From NCBI RefSeq assembly GCF_903652925.1, contig NZ_CAHLAR010000005.1, forward strand, positions 372,001 through 436,000: a stretch of DNA of 64,000 nucleotides, in the 5' to 3' direction. Each line of letters begins with the position of its first letter. Positions within the stretch are counted from its first letter, which is position 1. Both the position numbers and the translations under genes were made by a program. The notes beneath the pieces are model-generated. The model searched no databases and was not told the origin of the DNA. It was given only the letters and a program-made list of their open reading frames with translations. The stretch comes from Achromobacter anxifer. Lineage in GTDB: Bacteria > Pseudomonadota > Gammaproteobacteria > Burkholderiales > Burkholderiaceae_B. Shown one piece after another: positions 24,767 through 32,801 of the stretch.

Positions 24767-25426
24767 ATGACCAACGTCGAATCACAAGTACCTGCCCTTG
24801 CTGGGCGTCACGTCATCGTTTGCCATGCATATGGCTCCGTGGAGGTCCATGACTGCACCGTGGCCAAGGCGATGGAATTCTTCGACTCGCATAAAGACGC
24901 CATTCCACGGGAGGTTCTTGAGCTGGCCAATCTCGACCGCAAAGCACACATGCCGGTCTCGGTCGATCTCCTGCTGCGCCTGCTCAAGGACGCTGCCGGA
25001 GGGATCGCCGTTGGAGATCCTTTCCCCATCCTCCGACAGCTCCGCCATGGCTTTGCACCAAAGTCGCCCGCTGAGGACACTCGCCCGGAGGTCTTCCTGA
25101 CTCAGGATATGGCTGACCAGGTGGCACTCTTCGCCGGCCGTAGCGGCCTGGTGATCGACAAGCTCCATGGCTATTCGGTCAAGGAGCACAACATCGTCGA
25201 GAAGATTCCCTTCCTCAAGGAGCTGGCTGATGCATCACCGATCCCCTGGTATCTGGTCGACTATGCGGACTACTTCGACTACGCCAGCCGTTACAACGCA
25301 ATCGTTCACGGGCGTTGGAAAGAAGGGGCTACCGAAGCAGGCAAAGCCACCAGCATCCTCCGGTTCACCAAGGAGCTCCTGGTGGGGAGGGACTACACCG
25401 CACTCGAAGTCGTGAAGATTAAGTAA
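24767..25426 (+). CDS. Unrecognised 219-residue protein
   Basis: Soluble protein with no signal or membrane segment. Starts at 24728 (GTG), 24755 (ATG) and 24767 (ATG) are all in frame; 24767 is taken because MTNVESQVPALAG looks like a native N-terminus, but AAGAAAAG before 24755 supports that one equally. The C-terminal part has DYADYFDYASRYNAIVHGRW, rich in aromatics. The AHDxxxH member B gene starts 26 bases downstream, so the two may form an operon. Confidence 0.7.
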   Translation: MTNVESQVPALAGRHVIVCHAYGSVEVHDCTVAKAMEFFDSHKDAIPREVLELANLDRKAHMPVSVDLLLRLLKDAAGGIAVGDPFPILRQLRHGFAPKSPAEDTRPEVFLTQDMADQVALFAGRSGLVIDKLHGYSVKEHNIVEKIPFLKELADASPIPWYLVDYADYFDYASRYNAIVHGRWKEGATEAGKATSILRFTKELLVGRDYTALEVVKIK

Positions 25427-25451
25427 CTTCGGAGCATCGGATCGCACGCTG

Positions 25452-26423
25452 ATGACCCACCTGGATGCTTCGACATATCGCTACCGGCGAACCGACCAGG
25501 ATCGGCTGGGCGAATGGCGCCCGGTTGGGTCCAGCTGGAAAACGGCGGCTTCCGCCGGCTTGGTGGCCCACGACATCTACCACCACTTGCCGACGGATGA
25601 CGGCACCTTCGCCCAAGAGGTGGCCGCCCTCGGAGCCGAGTGGTATTTCGACGTCCAGGCGCTCGACGGTGAGAACATGGCAGCCTGGCCCTTGTCTGGG
25701 TTTGAGCGCAACGTCATCGACAGCGTGCTGAATGCCATCGATTCGCGGGAGAAGCGAGCATTCCATCTGGAGCCGCGCGAAGCATCACCACTGAGCGCCC
25801 CTGAGATGGAGTTCTTCCAGCGGATGGGCCGCAAGACGATGGAGGTCTTGGCCACCCGCAAAGATGAACGGGGCTTCGATCCTGCTGTGTTCGAGCTGCG
25901 TTACGTGCAGCATCTCCTGTGGGGCTACCGGCAAGCGCAAGCACGCTTCCCGGATCAGGTGGCCGCTCGAAAGGCCTGCAAGCGCCTGGTCCAGGAGTTG
26001 GCATACCTGGAGCTCTCCGAGGTCCCTTATGAGCACGAAGTCACCATCACGCTCGATGGATACCGGTCCACCATCACCTACACAGACGCCGACGCCGAGT
26101 TCCTGGGCCAGAATCAGGCCTTGCAAGCCGTCATGATGATCTGGTGCAGCTGCGAGCCCGGATACCCCGCCAAGCACGCCACATTGCACGCAACCGTTCG
26201 GGAATATGCCGAGCACCTGGACGAGCACTTCAAGCGAGAGGAGACACTGGGCCTTGCTTCTGATCTGGTGCTCATCCCACAAGGCGAACAGCACGATCTG
26301 AGCAACGTCTACGTGCTGGACACGGCCATTCAAGCGCTGTTGCGGGCTGGCCAGGCGGTGACGCTGCCGCTCGCGCGCGTGCATGACGCCGACTTCACCC
26401 CGCGCGGCATCCGCATCTTCTGA
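25452..26423 (+). CDS. AHDxxxH family protein, member B (long form)
   Basis: Soluble protein of 323 residues and longest of three paralogues (17136, 48773). It holds GLVAHDIYHHLPTDDGTFAQE followed by GAEWYF near residues 37-65, then the GYRQAQARFPDQVAARKA segment near 160-177 and two beta strands. Unlike the others it has an extra C-terminal region of about 110 residues with CSCEPGYPAKHATLHATVREYAEHLDEHF, rich in His and acidic residues. No catalytic family is recognised; metal binding is a guess from the conserved H-D...H. Confidence 0.85.
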   Translation: MTHLDASTYRYRRTDQDRLGEWRPVGSSWKTAASAGLVAHDIYHHLPTDDGTFAQEVAALGAEWYFDVQALDGENMAAWPLSGFERNVIDSVLNAIDSREKRAFHLEPREASPLSAPEMEFFQRMGRKTMEVLATRKDERGFDPAVFELRYVQHLLWGYRQAQARFPDQVAARKACKRLVQELAYLELSEVPYEHEVTITLDGYRSTITYTDADAEFLGQNQALQAVMMIWCSCEPGYPAKHATLHATVREYAEHLDEHFKREETLGLASDLVLIPQGEQHDLSNVYVLDTAIQALLRAGQAVTLPLARVHDADFTPRGIRIF

Positions 26424-26455
26424 TACCAGCCATATGGGCGCGTTGGCCGGCGCGC

Positions 26456-26461
26456 TATACG
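26456..26461 (+). promoter_or_regulatory. Promoter -10, CGCTATACGG class
   Basis: TATACG within GCGCGCTATACGGGG, 63 bases before the ATG at 26525. Confidence 0.45.
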
Positions 26462-26524
26462 GGGATGAGGACATCTCAACCTGCCCGTCCTGGGCAAAGA
26501 CCATTCATCTGGAAGGAAATCATC

Positions 26525-27022
26525 ATGGCAGACTACATAGAAATCGCACTGGCGGCCATCAACCGTACCCCCAAAAAGAACCTCGAAGCCGACGATCGCC
26601 ACGTACCCGGCGTGTACTCGCTCATGGTGAAGAAGGGACTGCCCCTCGGCATCATGGCCTGCGCCGCGCTGGACCGATTCCACTCGGATCTTCCGATATC
26701 GGTGCTCGATGACTTCTGTTTCATCGTGTTCGATCCCATGACCAACATCATGATCGATGAGGCCGATGATCAGGAAGACTACGAAAATGCGGACCATGCC
26801 AACGACGTGGTCCTTCTCTCGCGGCCGCGCCACCTCGGCCTCTACCTGGTGACGGTCAAGTCTGTCGCAAAAGACGGATCAGCCGCTACGCGCGGGACGG
26901 TCAAGATCGTGGCTGCCAATAAGAAGGAAGCCGGCGAGCACGCCAAGAAGCACCTGTGGGACACGAGCCTGGACGCAGCCAACTGCACTCCTCGCTGTGA
27001 CATCGAGATTCTCGATCTCTGA
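26525..27022 (+). CDS. Unrecognised 165-residue protein
   Basis: Soluble acidic protein. It has beta-type segments (FCFIVFDPMTNIMID, GLYLVTVKSVA, TVKIVAANKKEAGEHAKKHLW) and a MIDEADDQEDYENADHAND acidic stretch. GGAAGGAAAT before ATG 26525 fixes the start. The TVKIVAANKKEAxEHA pattern resembles small proteins that modify or sense surface residues, but nothing certain can be said. A strong terminator follows. Confidence 0.75.
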   Translation: MADYIEIALAAINRTPKKNLEADDRHVPGVYSLMVKKGLPLGIMACAALDRFHSDLPISVLDDFCFIVFDPMTNIMIDEADDQEDYENADHANDVVLLSRPRHLGLYLVTVKSVAKDGSAATRGTVKIVAANKKEAGEHAKKHLWDTSLDAANCTPRCDIEILDL

Positions 27023-27048
27023 TCTGAACCCCACGGACACTGCAACCT

Positions 27049-27077
27049 CAACCCGGCCTTCCATTGGGCCGGGTTTT
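27049..27077 (+). terminator. Terminator of 26525 gene
   Basis: Stem AACCCGGCC/GGCCGGGTT followed by a run of T, 27 bases after the stop. Confidence 0.8.
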
Positions 27078-27158
27078 TTCTTGCGCAACATTCGTGAAGC
27101 AGGATAAAGACCAAGCGGGGTTTAGGGGCTTTGAGTAGGAACAAAGCCGAATCTGCAC

Positions 27159-27164
27159 TATACT
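27159..27164 (+). promoter_or_regulatory. Promoter -10 for 27204 gene
   Basis: TATACT in GCACTATACTAAAG, 40 bases before the start codon. AAAGGAATTT serves as ribosome site. Confidence 0.55.
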
Positions 27165-27203
27165 AAAGTCCTCCCGCAACAATTTTCAAAAGGAATTTCA
27201 CAA

Positions 27204-27620
27204 ATGTCCCGTGTCACTGCATACGAAGCCTCCGACGGCACCCTGCATCGCGACCGCAAGTCGTACAAGACCCATGAGCAAAACCTGCAAGCTGCATCCA
27301 AGATCCTGGGCCTGATCGGCGGCGCCGTGCCCGCAAGCAATGGCACTCCCGAAGGCGATGCCGAGCGTGAATCGAGCATCCAGGCGCACTACGACATGAT
27401 CGTCAACAAGCTGGGCCTGAGCACCCTGCGCGACACTCTGAACGTTCCCTTCCGCGGCGTCGACTCCGACGACAACGAAAACGGCAACGGCAACGGTGAA
27501 GGCGCTGTCGCTGGCAACGGTGCTGGCACGGGCACGGGTGCTGACGGCCAGGCAGCCGGCGCAGACCAAGCTCCCGTCGCAGGCCAGGCCCCCGCCGCGG
27601 GCGCCGTCGCCGAAATCTAA
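27204..27620 (+). CDS. Small protein with disordered Gly/Ala/Asn-rich tail
   Basis: Protein of 138 residues. The first 90 are ordered and polar (TAYEASDGTLHRDRKSYKTHEQ, IQAHYDMIVNKLGL). The rest is low complexity with DDNENGNGNGEG and repeats of Ala-Gly-Gln-Ala-Pro. Such N-domain plus disordered-tail proteins occur in phages and plasmids, but no family is recognised. It is a single gene between a TATACT promoter and a strong terminator, which suggests good expression. Confidence 0.8.
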   Translation: MSRVTAYEASDGTLHRDRKSYKTHEQNLQAASKILGLIGGAVPASNGTPEGDAERESSIQAHYDMIVNKLGLSTLRDTLNVPFRGVDSDDNENGNGNGEGAVAGNGAGTGTGADGQAAGADQAPVAGQAPAAGAVAEI

Positions 27621-27646
27621 TTCGGCCGCTTCCCCCTGCAATCAGG

Positions 27647-27672
27647 AAAATCCCCCTCTGGGGGATTTTTTG
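27647..27672 (+). terminator. Terminator of 27204 gene
   Basis: Stem AAAATCCCCC/GGGGGATTTT with loop TCT and a T run. Confidence 0.85.
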
Positions 27673-27749
27673 TTTCCGCATGATCATCGGGCTTCGCATA
27701 CGCGCTCCTGGCGCTATACGTAAGCTCCTCAACCTGAATAAATATTGCC

Positions 27750-27941
27750 ATGCTGTCAGCCGCTTCCTCTCCCGCCATCGCTCCTGACATGGGCCCCCAT
27801 GATCCGGTCGAATATGAAAAGTGGTTTCACGACAAGGTCCAGGCTTCATTGGCAGATCCGCGCCCCAGCGTCCCACATGCGCAGGTGATGGCCGACATGC
27901 AAGCCCTCGTTGCCAAGACTGCTGCTGAACAAGGCAAATGA
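27750..27941 (+). CDS. Orphan PaaA/RelB-like antitoxin (stability determinant)
   Basis: Protein of 63 residues. The core EYEKWFHDKVQASLADPRPSVPHAQVMADMQALV matches the short ParE-antitoxin/stability-determinant pattern (YDxWFRxKVxxSLxDPRPxxPHxxVMAxM). In that family the C-terminal helix wraps a ParE or RelE toxin. No toxin gene follows: the next 330 bases hold a terminator and a promoter. It may act as an anti-addiction protein against host or rival toxins. It has a CGCTATACG element upstream. Confidence 0.7.
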   Translation: MLSAASSPAIAPDMGPHDPVEYEKWFHDKVQASLADPRPSVPHAQVMADMQALVAKTAAEQGK

Positions 27942-28003
27942 CCGGTGCGCCCGCTCGTGGGCCTCAAAAACGGTCAGCCGCAGTAACGCGAAAGCGCGCT
28001 CCG

Positions 28004-28027
28004 AAACCCAGGTAGCTGGGTTTTTTC
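28004..28027 (+). terminator. Terminator of 27750 gene
   Basis: Stem AACCCAG/CTGGGTT followed by a T run. Confidence 0.75.
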
Positions 28028-28121
28028 ATTTTCCGCCGGCCGGCGAGTGACAGTAATGCCAGTGCGAGGGTGATGCTGCGCTCGGTGAGATCAAAAAAGC
28101 CGCCGTTGAACGACAACCATA

Positions 28122-28149
28122 TTGACGAACGCACGTTGCAAGATATACT
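28122..28149 (+). promoter_or_regulatory. Promoter for 28291 gene
   Basis: TTGACG at 28122-28127 and TATACT at 28144-28149 with a 16-bp spacer. Confidence 0.65.
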
Positions 28150-28290
28150 ATGCGCTCGGAATGGCCCTCTCAGGCTGTCCGGAAGCAGTCAACAAAGGTA
28201 GCTTAGCAGTAAAGGAAGAGATCAGGGTCGCTTTGCGACGCGCTACTCCTCGCGGACCGGTATGCCCGGGCCGTGCCTCTCTCGTGTCCA

Positions 28291-29604
28291 ATGAATCAAT
28301 CCGAAGCAAAGCGTGTTCTGAAGGAAATCGCCCACTACGGCAGTCAGCGAAAGGCCGCGATGGCGCTGGGCCTGGCGCGCAGCACCGTCGGCGAGCGTGT
28401 GATCAAGGCCCGTGAAGTCCTGGGCGACGTCGTGGCCGACCGCCTGCTCGGGGATGCCAAGCATGCCGGGCCGGCGCCAACCAAGAAGACGGACCTGGCC
28501 GAGGCGATCGCCGGCGGCGACAAGGCGGCAATCGAGCACAAGCTGCTCGAGGACGAGGTGATTCGCCTGCGCGCGGTCAACAAATCGCTGGCCAAGGGCG
28601 CGCTGACCGACGAGAAGGTTCGCCGCCACATCTTCGAAATCGCGCACGCCAAGCCGGCCATCCCCGAATGGCTGGAAAATGCCCCGGGCTCCTCCGACAC
28701 GCTGCCTGGTGTGCCCATCCTGTTCGGCTCCGACTGGCACTGGGGCGAGGTCGTGAACCCCGACGAAATCGGCGGCGTCAACAAGTACAACCTCGAGATC
28801 GCACATCAGCGTCTCAACCGCCTGGTCGAGACCACCATCGAGCTGCTGACCAACCACATGGTCAATCCGAAGTACCCGGGCATCGTCTTCGCCCTGGGCG
28901 GCGACATGGTCTCCGGCGACATCCACGAAGAGCTGTCCGAGACCAACGAGCATCCGATCATGCCCGTGGTGCTGGACCTCATCGACCATCTGGTCATCGC
29001 CATCAAGCGCCTGAAGCAGGTGTTCGGCCGCGTCTTCCTTCCCTGCGTGGCCGGCAACCACGGCCGCAACACCCACAAGGTCCGCGCCAAGCAGTTCAAC
29101 CACAACAGCTTCGACTGGCTGATCTACCAGTCGCTGGACCGTCGTTTCGCCGACGATCCGGACGTCGTTTTCTACATCCCCGAGGGCACCGATGCTCTCG
29201 TAAATGTAGCAGGACATCGTTACTGCTTCACGCATGGGAATGCTTTTCGCGGTGGAGACGGCATGATCGGGGCTCTCGGCCCGATCATCCGCGGCGATCA
29301 CAAGAAGCGCGGCCGCAACTCCCAGGTCGGCCAGGAGTACGACACGCTCGTGATCGGCCACTGGCATCAGCTGGTCCAAATGAAGCGCGTCATCGTCAAT
29401 GGTTCGCTGATTGGCTACAACGAATACGCATACGCCAACAACTTTGGCTATGAACCGCCCCAGCAGGCGCTCTGGATCACTCACGCAAAACACGGAATCA
29501 CCTTCAGCATGCCGGTGAACGTCGGCGAAGACTTCGGCCGTGCAAAGCGGAATGCAGGGAAGGCGCCATGGGTTGAGTTCTACGAAGCGAAAAAGGCCGC
29601 GTAA
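28291..29604 (+). CDS. HTH plus calcineurin-like metallophosphoesterase
   Basis: Protein of 437 residues. Residues 1-50 form a helix-turn-helix (GSQRKAAMALGLARSTVGERVIKAREVLGD). A metal-dependent phosphoesterase domain follows with the motifs GSDWHWGE, LGGDMVSGD, AGNHGRNTH, THGNAF and GHWHQ, all intact. Phage relatives of this enzyme act on nucleic acids or nucleotides. The same HTH occurs at the front of the HNH gene directly downstream, so the two may recognise the same DNA. ATG 28291 is used; a start 18 bases earlier is possible. Confidence 0.88.
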   Translation: MNQSEAKRVLKEIAHYGSQRKAAMALGLARSTVGERVIKAREVLGDVVADRLLGDAKHAGPAPTKKTDLAEAIAGGDKAAIEHKLLEDEVIRLRAVNKSLAKGALTDEKVRRHIFEIAHAKPAIPEWLENAPGSSDTLPGVPILFGSDWHWGEVVNPDEIGGVNKYNLEIAHQRLNRLVETTIELLTNHMVNPKYPGIVFALGGDMVSGDIHEELSETNEHPIMPVVLDLIDHLVIAIKRLKQVFGRVFLPCVAGNHGRNTHKVRAKQFNHNSFDWLIYQSLDRRFADDPDVVFYIPEGTDALVNVAGHRYCFTHGNAFRGGDGMIGALGPIIRGDHKKRGRNSQVGQEYDTLVIGHWHQLVQMKRVIVNGSLIGYNEYAYANNFGYEPPQQALWITHAKHGITFSMPVNVGEDFGRAKRNAGKAPWVEFYEAKKAA

Positions 29605-29616
29605 CTGAAGCAGAAC

Positions 29617-29650
29617 GCCGGCAGGCCCCTTAACGGTCTGCCGGCCTTTC
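29617..29650 (+). terminator. Terminator of 28291 gene
   Basis: Stem GCCGGCAG/CTGCCGGC around a 13-base loop, then CTTTC. Confidence 0.65.
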
Positions 29651-29661
29651 GATATCAACAT

Positions 29662-30576
29662 ATGGACATCGCGTCAGCTGAAACGTTTATTCGGACATTA
29701 GCCCGAGAGGGAAGCCAACGGGCAGCTGGAAAGGCCTTAGGCTGCTCGCAATCGGTTGTTCACGATCGGTTTGTGAAGGCGCGAATTGTTCTAGGCGATG
29801 AATACACCTTGCGCCTACTGAACGAGTCCTCTGGCGACCAAGACGCGCACGCCCGTAGGTCGTTGGACAGAAACAACACGACTTGCAGTTGTGGAGCCCT
29901 GCGATCGCCCTCAGGGGCCTCTGGCAAGCTGGTGTGCAGACCATGTGCAAATCGCCGCAACAAAGAGTACAAGGCGAGAAATGTCGAAAAGATTAAATCG
30001 GACGGTGCCGCCTACTATCGAGACAATCAGCCGCGCATCAAGCAACGTCGCGACGAGAACAAGGCTGCGATATCAGCTGCGGACGCGGCGTACTACGCTG
30101 CAAATAAAGAACGCTTAAAGGCGGCGGCACGGCGGTACAGAGAAGACAACAAGGACAAGCTAAAGGCATATTTTAAAGCCCTGGACCAAACGCCCGATAG
30201 AAAAATAGATAACAGAGCGCGCCTGACATCTTGGAAGAAGCGTAACCCCGACAAGGTCAACGCTCAGACCGCCAAGCGTTATGCCAAAAAGCTCCGTGCC
30301 CTCCCAGCCTGGGCAGACCTCAAGGACATTGAAGACATCTATGCCCTGGCGCGTCTGCGAACGGAGCTTACCGGCATCGAGTGGCACGTTGACCATACCG
30401 TACCCCTGAACAGCCCACTGGTGTGTGGCCTGCATTGCGAGGCGAATCTCCAGATTATCCCAGCGGGCCCGAACATCTCAAAGGGCAACAACTGGTGGCC
30501 GGACATGCCTGACGCGCCGGCGCACGCAGCCAGGTTCTCCGATAAACCATCCCTTTACCTGCATTACAACGAATGA
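29662..30576 (+). CDS. HTH plus HNH homing-type endonuclease
   Basis: Protein of 304 residues. The HTH of residues 1-50 (EGSQRAAGKALGCSQSVVHDRFVKARIVLGDEYTLRLL) is a close copy of that in the previous gene. A Cys pair knuckle follows (CSCG...CRPC), then a basic helical region with repeated YYRDNxxRIKxxR-type units. The C-terminal HNH nuclease has HVDHTVPLN, GLHCEANLQIIP and SKGNNW (about 240-276). More A/T-rich codons than its neighbours suggest recent arrival. It overlaps the next gene by four bases (ATGA). Confidence 0.88.
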   Translation: MDIASAETFIRTLAREGSQRAAGKALGCSQSVVHDRFVKARIVLGDEYTLRLLNESSGDQDAHARRSLDRNNTTCSCGALRSPSGASGKLVCRPCANRRNKEYKARNVEKIKSDGAAYYRDNQPRIKQRRDENKAAISAADAAYYAANKERLKAAARRYREDNKDKLKAYFKALDQTPDRKIDNRARLTSWKKRNPDKVNAQTAKRYAKKLRALPAWADLKDIEDIYALARLRTELTGIEWHVDHTVPLNSPLVCGLHCEANLQIIPAGPNISKGNNWWPDMPDAPAHAARFSDKPSLYLHYNE

Positions 30577-31025
30577 CCAAAAGCCTCATCACTCCGTTGG
30601 ACCGATTCCGGGCCGCTTTGAATGTCGACGCCGCCAGCGCCATCCGCGAGGCGCGCAGCCGCTGGATCAAAGTGATCTCGACATGTGGCGCGGCGCTGAG
30701 CCTCATCAACATGGTGTGCATCTCAATGCTGCCGGCCTCCGCATCTGGTCAGCACTACCTGCTGGTGGCCATGCTGGCATACGGCGCGGGAGGGGTGTTC
30801 TGTGTAGGCATCGTGACCTGGCTGGCGCCGGCGGGGCAGCACGGCTGGGGGAAGCTGGCGGAGGAGGTCGGGCGTGACGTCGTCTTCGAGACCATGTCCA
30901 AGCGTCCAGGTGTGCCTCCCGAGCTGATTCCCCAGGGGCGGCCTGTCTACTACGCCGACTACCTGGCGCTGCGGGACTGGGTTCGCGCGCAATGCGATGT
31001 AGAGCGTAGGGCGTTTCCGGCATAA
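30573..31025 (+). CDS. Two-span membrane protein
   Basis: Protein of 150 residues with two hydrophobic helices (about 33-55 and 62-85) and a cytoplasmic tail of 60 residues containing VGRDVVFETMSKRPGVP. Its ATG overlaps the stop of the HNH gene, so it is translationally coupled. No family recognised. Confidence 0.75.
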   Translation: MTKSLITPLDRFRAALNVDAASAIREARSRWIKVISTCGAALSLINMVCISMLPASASGQHYLLVAMLAYGAGGVFCVGIVTWLAPAGQHGWGKLAEEVGRDVVFETMSKRPGVPPELIPQGRPVYYADYLALRDWVRAQCDVERRAFPA

Positions 31026-31091
31026 GACGAAGCCAAGCAATCCCTCCGAAATGACGGCAAGCCTTGGCCATTGAACCTCAAGAAGTCGAAC

Positions 31092-31514
31092 ATGACACAT
31101 CAAATCGAAGACTTGGTGGCAGAGCTGCGCCAGCTCGAGTGGAACGCCACGAATCCCTACAACGGGAAACGAGCATTCGATACGGAGCCATTCCTGGCCG
31201 TCATCCGAAAGATTCCGCTGCGGGAGCGCACGGGTTTGCTGCTACGGGAACTGAACTTCTTCGATGACGGGGTGACCACCTTCAGCGAGGCGGATGCCTA
31301 CTTCTCGGAGATTCGGGTGGCCGCCATCGACCAGATCTTCGCGCTCTACTACCAGGAGGTGGGGACGGCCATGCGCCTGGCGGGGAGGTCTCAAGCTGAC
31401 CGAGAAGCCTATGTCGCGGCCACCCGCCGCTTCTGGTCCCAAGACGCCTATTTCAGCAGGCTGGACCGGAAGAGCTCTCCTGCTCGTATCGCATCTGATT
31501 CAACGCCAGCATGA
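31092..31514 (+). CDS. Unrecognised 140-residue protein
   Basis: Soluble, largely helical protein (IEDLVAELRQLEWNATNPYNGKRAF, then several amphipathic helices with TFSEADAYFSEIRVAAIDQIFALYYQEV). AAGAAG precedes ATG 31092. It overlaps the start of the DUF1289 membrane gene by four bases, so the products may cooperate. No family recognised. Confidence 0.75.
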   Translation: MTHQIEDLVAELRQLEWNATNPYNGKRAFDTEPFLAVIRKIPLRERTGLLLRELNFFDDGVTTFSEADAYFSEIRVAAIDQIFALYYQEVGTAMRLAGRSQADREAYVAATRRFWSQDAYFSRLDRKSSPARIASDSTPA

Positions 31515-32002
31515 TCACGTTCATCAAGCCGTCGGGCGGGGATCTCGTCTTCTCCGCAATCATAATTTTTGGGGGCGTCGTTTGCCTCGCAACAGGAATC
31601 AGGGAGGTCAGGCGTGCCCAACGCGCGGACGATCATGTTCGACTGTTACCGTTGATTTGCTTTGGGCTTGCGCTGATCCCGATCGTCAACTTTCTCATTG
31701 GCGTTGGAATCCTGATCAGCCGCGCATGGCGTCGCCGGCGTGAACGAATTGACGCAAAGACAGAAGTTTCAGCGTACGAGGCCGCTGCTGATCGACGCTT
31801 CGAATACCTGAAGGCCAAGGCGCCCACCAACAACGCAACCATTGTTTCGCCATGCCTGGGCATCTGTCGCCTCGGAGATGATCTGGTGTGCTTAGGCTGT
31901 CACCGAACGCTGGATGAGATTGACACCTGGTCCTCGCTCACCAATGACCAGAAGCGAGATGTGTGGCGCCTGGTCCTGGAGCGGGCGACACCTACGCCCT
32001 AG
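31511..32002 (+). CDS. Membrane protein with C-terminal DUF1289 zinc module
   Basis: Protein of 163 residues. Two membrane helices (about 11-29 and 47-70) are followed by a basic loop and a C-terminal DUF1289 domain: SPCLGICRLGDDLVCLGCHRTLDEIDTWSSL, with the Cys spacing C-x3-C...C-x2-C and DEI-x-W typical of the family. DUF1289 proteins are normally soluble and about 60-90 residues, so the membrane fusion is unusual. The Cys set probably binds zinc or an Fe-S centre. It is coupled to the preceding gene. Confidence 0.82.
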   Translation: MITFIKPSGGDLVFSAIIIFGGVVCLATGIREVRRAQRADDHVRLLPLICFGLALIPIVNFLIGVGILISRAWRRRRERIDAKTEVSAYEAAADRRFEYLKAKAPTNNATIVSPCLGICRLGDDLVCLGCHRTLDEIDTWSSLTNDQKRDVWRLVLERATPTP

Positions 32003-32035
32003 CTATGGCTCGCGGCCAGCAAATGCACTCGCGAA

Positions 32036-32063
32036 TTGTGGAATAGCATCAAACGGGTATACT
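32036..32063 (+). promoter_or_regulatory. Promoter for 32118 operon
   Basis: TTGTGG at 32036-32041 and TATACT at 32058-32063 with a 16-bp spacer. Confidence 0.6.
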
Positions 32064-32117
32064 ATCGTTCATTAGATTCAAAGTTTCCGGCTGGCTTCTC
32101 AGCCTGATTGGACTGCA

Positions 32118-32801
32118 ATGACCCACGTTCTTCCTGTGATTCACCACCTGGACACACAAACCACGCTCGAGCAGGCGGCCCTGGCCATGAACTGTGGAGC
32201 GGACGGGGTGTTCCTGATCTCCCACCACGGCGCCGACGATGACCTGCCGCCGCTGGCCGCCACGCTGAAGGGCCGCTACCCAGGAAAGCTCCTCGGCATC
32301 AACCTGCTGGGCCAGAGCGTGCAGCACGCGTACCAGGCGGCGCTGGACTTCAATCTGGACGCGGTCTGGGCCGATTCGGCCGGGGTCAGCTCGGCTGGGT
32401 TGACAGACACCGGCGCCTGGCTGGCGGATCAGATCCGCCACAACGCATCAGCGGGTCCCCTGGTGTTTGCGTCCGTCGCTTTCAAGTACCAGCCGGTCGA
32501 GCCGCATCCTGCCGGCGCGGCGTCGGCTGCGCGCGCGATGGGTGCTGTTCCGACAACGAGCGGGGCCCGTACTGGACTGCCCCCGACCCGCGAGAAGATC
32601 GGCTTCATGAGTGCGGCCGCCGGCGGCGTGCTGGCGGTAGCCAGCGGCATGGACTGCGAGAACGTGGCAGGTTTTGTGCCCATGTTGTCGCATATCCTGG
32701 TGGCGACAGGTGTTTCGGTCGATGACCACCATTTCGACGTCGACAAGCTGTCGGCCTTCGTGGAGATCGTCCGGAAAACGGCAGGTGGAGTGGTCGCATG
32801 A
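32118..32801 (+). CDS. TIM-barrel protein, BtpA/SgcQ-like
   Basis: Cytoplasmic protein of 227 residues with alternating beta-alpha units. GADGVFLISHHGADD, LLGINLLGQS, DAVWADSAGVSS and VLAVASGMDCENVAGF recall the BtpA/SgcQ family of TIM barrels, whose reactions are mostly unknown. The final ASGM/GxxxEN phosphate-binding loop supports a phosphorylated substrate. Assignment is by pattern, not by a single signature. It overlaps the next gene by four bases and heads an operon with two exported proteins. Confidence 0.6.
   Translation: MTHVLPVIHHLDTQTTLEQAALAMNCGADGVFLISHHGADDDLPPLAATLKGRYPGKLLGINLLGQSVQHAYQAALDFNLDAVWADSAGVSSAGLTDTGAWLADQIRHNASAGPLVFASVAFKYQPVEPHPAGAASAARAMGAVPTTSGARTGLPPTREKIGFMSAAAGGVLAVASGMDCENVAGFVPMLSHILVATGVSVDDHHFDVDKLSAFVEIVRKTAGGVVA

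Larger units (their letters stand above)
27942..28290 (+). other. Intergenic stretch without a gene
   Basis: It contains the terminator of the antitoxin-like gene near 28004 and the promoter at 28122-28149, then a leader of about 135 bases before the metallophosphoesterase ATG. Frames in the leader do not keep the codon pattern of neighbours. No toxin gene was found here. Confidence 0.6.

Noticed and set aside
28122-28415. 97-codon frame in the leader of the metallophosphoesterase gene
   Set aside because: It overlaps the promoter and the real gene in another frame and has no start signal.
28243-29661. 472-codon minus-strand frame opposite the metallophosphoesterase
   Set aside because: Antisense shadow of a gene with all catalytic motifs; composition is the usual Val/Gly/Asp/His-rich mirror pattern.
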